Shown here: piece after piece, positions 63,489 through 64,000 of the stretch | How the letters are laid out: each line of letters begins with the position of its first letter | How positions within the stretch are numbered: position 1 is the stretch's first letter | Assembly: GCF_038432375.1 (NCBI RefSeq) | Contig: NZ_JBCAUS010000005.1 | Span: 1 to 64,000 of the forward strand | DNA from: Methanococcoides sp. LMO-2 | GTDB taxonomy: Archaea > Halobacteriota > Methanosarcinia > Methanosarcinales > Methanosarcinaceae | DNA length: 64,000 nt | Reading direction: 5' to 3' | Program-made: the position numbers and the translations under genes | The notes under the pieces: model-generated | What the model saw: the letters and a program-made list of their open reading frames with translations, nothing else | The model's database searches: none | Told to the model about the DNA's origin: nothing

Positions 63489-64000
63489 TCAGATCTTGAA
63501 TCTCAACATGGCTGCAATGCCACCAAGAGAGTGCAGCTTCTCACCTGGCTCGAACTCTGTGCTGAACACTACCATGGTCCCCTGCGCATGTTCTACCTCC
63601 TGTATCATAGCATCGATGTTGCCCTCTTCCCGCTCCAGCCGGAGCAGCTCATCAGCTATCAGAAGTGTTTCCACGGCACCATAATCGATGGCCTTTTTCA
63701 CTTCATCCATACCATAGGCGACCTTACCCCCAAGAGCCATTTCCTTTAAGAGCTCATCCATCAGAGAGGATTCCCTTGCGATCCTGGACTCTTCCATGAT
63801 CCTGTCAACAGCACCCCTTCTAAGCACTTCCTGAAACCCGGACATGCCTATGGACGATGTGTCCTCAACAAGAATACCCGATGCCAGTTCCTGGTCCTTC
63901 GAAGAGATGTATTTCATCAGGTCATCCTTTGTAAAACCCGGTCCTGCAACCACAACAGACTCAGTCCCGCACATGGCATGCTTCAATTGCTCCAGTATGT
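63489..64000 (-). CDS. pelA: mRNA surveillance protein pelota (3' part, cut by window edge)
   Basis: Rescues stalled ribosomes together with aABCE1. Only the C-terminal 170 residues are in the window: end of the central domain (VVVAGPGFTKDDLMKYI) and the eRF1-like domain 3 (GGKVAYGMDEVKKAIDYGAVETLLIADELL, GEKLHSLGGIAAMLRFKI). Stop codon at 63489; the start lies beyond 64000. Archaeal release factor aRF1 is excluded by the short C-terminal domain and the LHSLGGIAAMLRF ending. Confidence 0.92.
   Translation of the reverse strand, partial: ILEQLKHAMCGTESVVVAGPGFTKDDLMKYISSKDQELASGILVEDTSSIGMSGFQEVLRRGAVDRIMEESRIARESSLMDELLKEMALGGKVAYGMDEVKKAIDYGAVETLLIADELLRLEREEGNIDAMIQEVEHAQGTMVVFSTEFEPGEKLHSLGGIAAMLRFKI

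Noticed and set aside
1-64000. CRISPR arrays, insertion sequences or prophage genes
   Set aside because: No regularly spaced repeats, transposase, integrase or phage gene was seen; repeats noticed are short and regulatory in position.

Overview
The window is chromosomal DNA of a methylotrophic methanogenic archaeon of the Methanosarcinaceae, most like Methanolobus, Methanococcoides or Methanohalophilus (genus inferred, not proven). The evidence is a methylamine methyltransferase operon whose mttB and mtbB genes each contain one in-frame amber codon (pyrrolysine), the corrinoid activator RamA, an Rnf complex headed by a multiheme cytochrome (MmcA), ADP-dependent sugar kinases, archaeal RPA, RFC and histone genes, DacZ and archaeal pelota. 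No rRNA, tRNA, CRISPR array, insertion sequence or prophage was seen.

Layout. 1-2400: hisG-hisA-hisB (+). 2448-6546: a minus-strand run of radical SAM protein, DUF4130-type protein and HhH-MutS, probably a DNA-repair module. 6621-10867: ArsR-type regulator with a DUF4430-like tail, TIM-barrel isomerase and two tandem ADP-dependent sugar kinases. 10907-13620: argC, CBS protein, argJ. 13950-16260: AT-rich island with DUF1616 protein, CPBP protease and a small membrane protein. 16499-22142: nucleoside deoxyribosyltransferase, AMMECR1, pgk, a Pta-N-terminal-like DRTGG protein and ADP-forming acyl-CoA synthetase. 22354-24771: FMN flavoprotein and ClC channel. 24822-27837: cgi121, glpX-type FBPase and MtaB-type methylthiotransferase. 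28020-32138: thrC and leuS. 32202-35179: regulators, a phosphodiesterase and small genes. 35267-37096: RPA and RPA-associated protein. 37202-39037: cation/proton antiporter.

39260-49254 is the methylotrophy region. On the minus strand mttB, mttC, mttP, two small genes, mtbC and mtbB form one unit, with an 843-bp leader/promoter region upstream of mttB and, further upstream, ramA and a Cys-rich unknown. TMA enters through MttP, is demethylated by MttB onto MttC, the resulting DMA is demethylated by MtbB onto MtbC, and RamA reactivates oxidised corrinoid. mtbC has no ATG, GTG or TTG at the expected start; an ACG sits at ideal distance from a perfect Shine-Dalgarno.

49310-53407 holds a second RPA/RPA-associated pair, a histone, a small export protein and the RFC small subunit. 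53554-60664 is the Rnf operon: unknown 139-aa gene, mmcA, rnfC, D, G, E, A, B and a DUF4870 protein, with a divergent apbE that would flavinylate RnfG. The window ends with thpR, dacZ and the 3' part of pelota, cut by the window edge.
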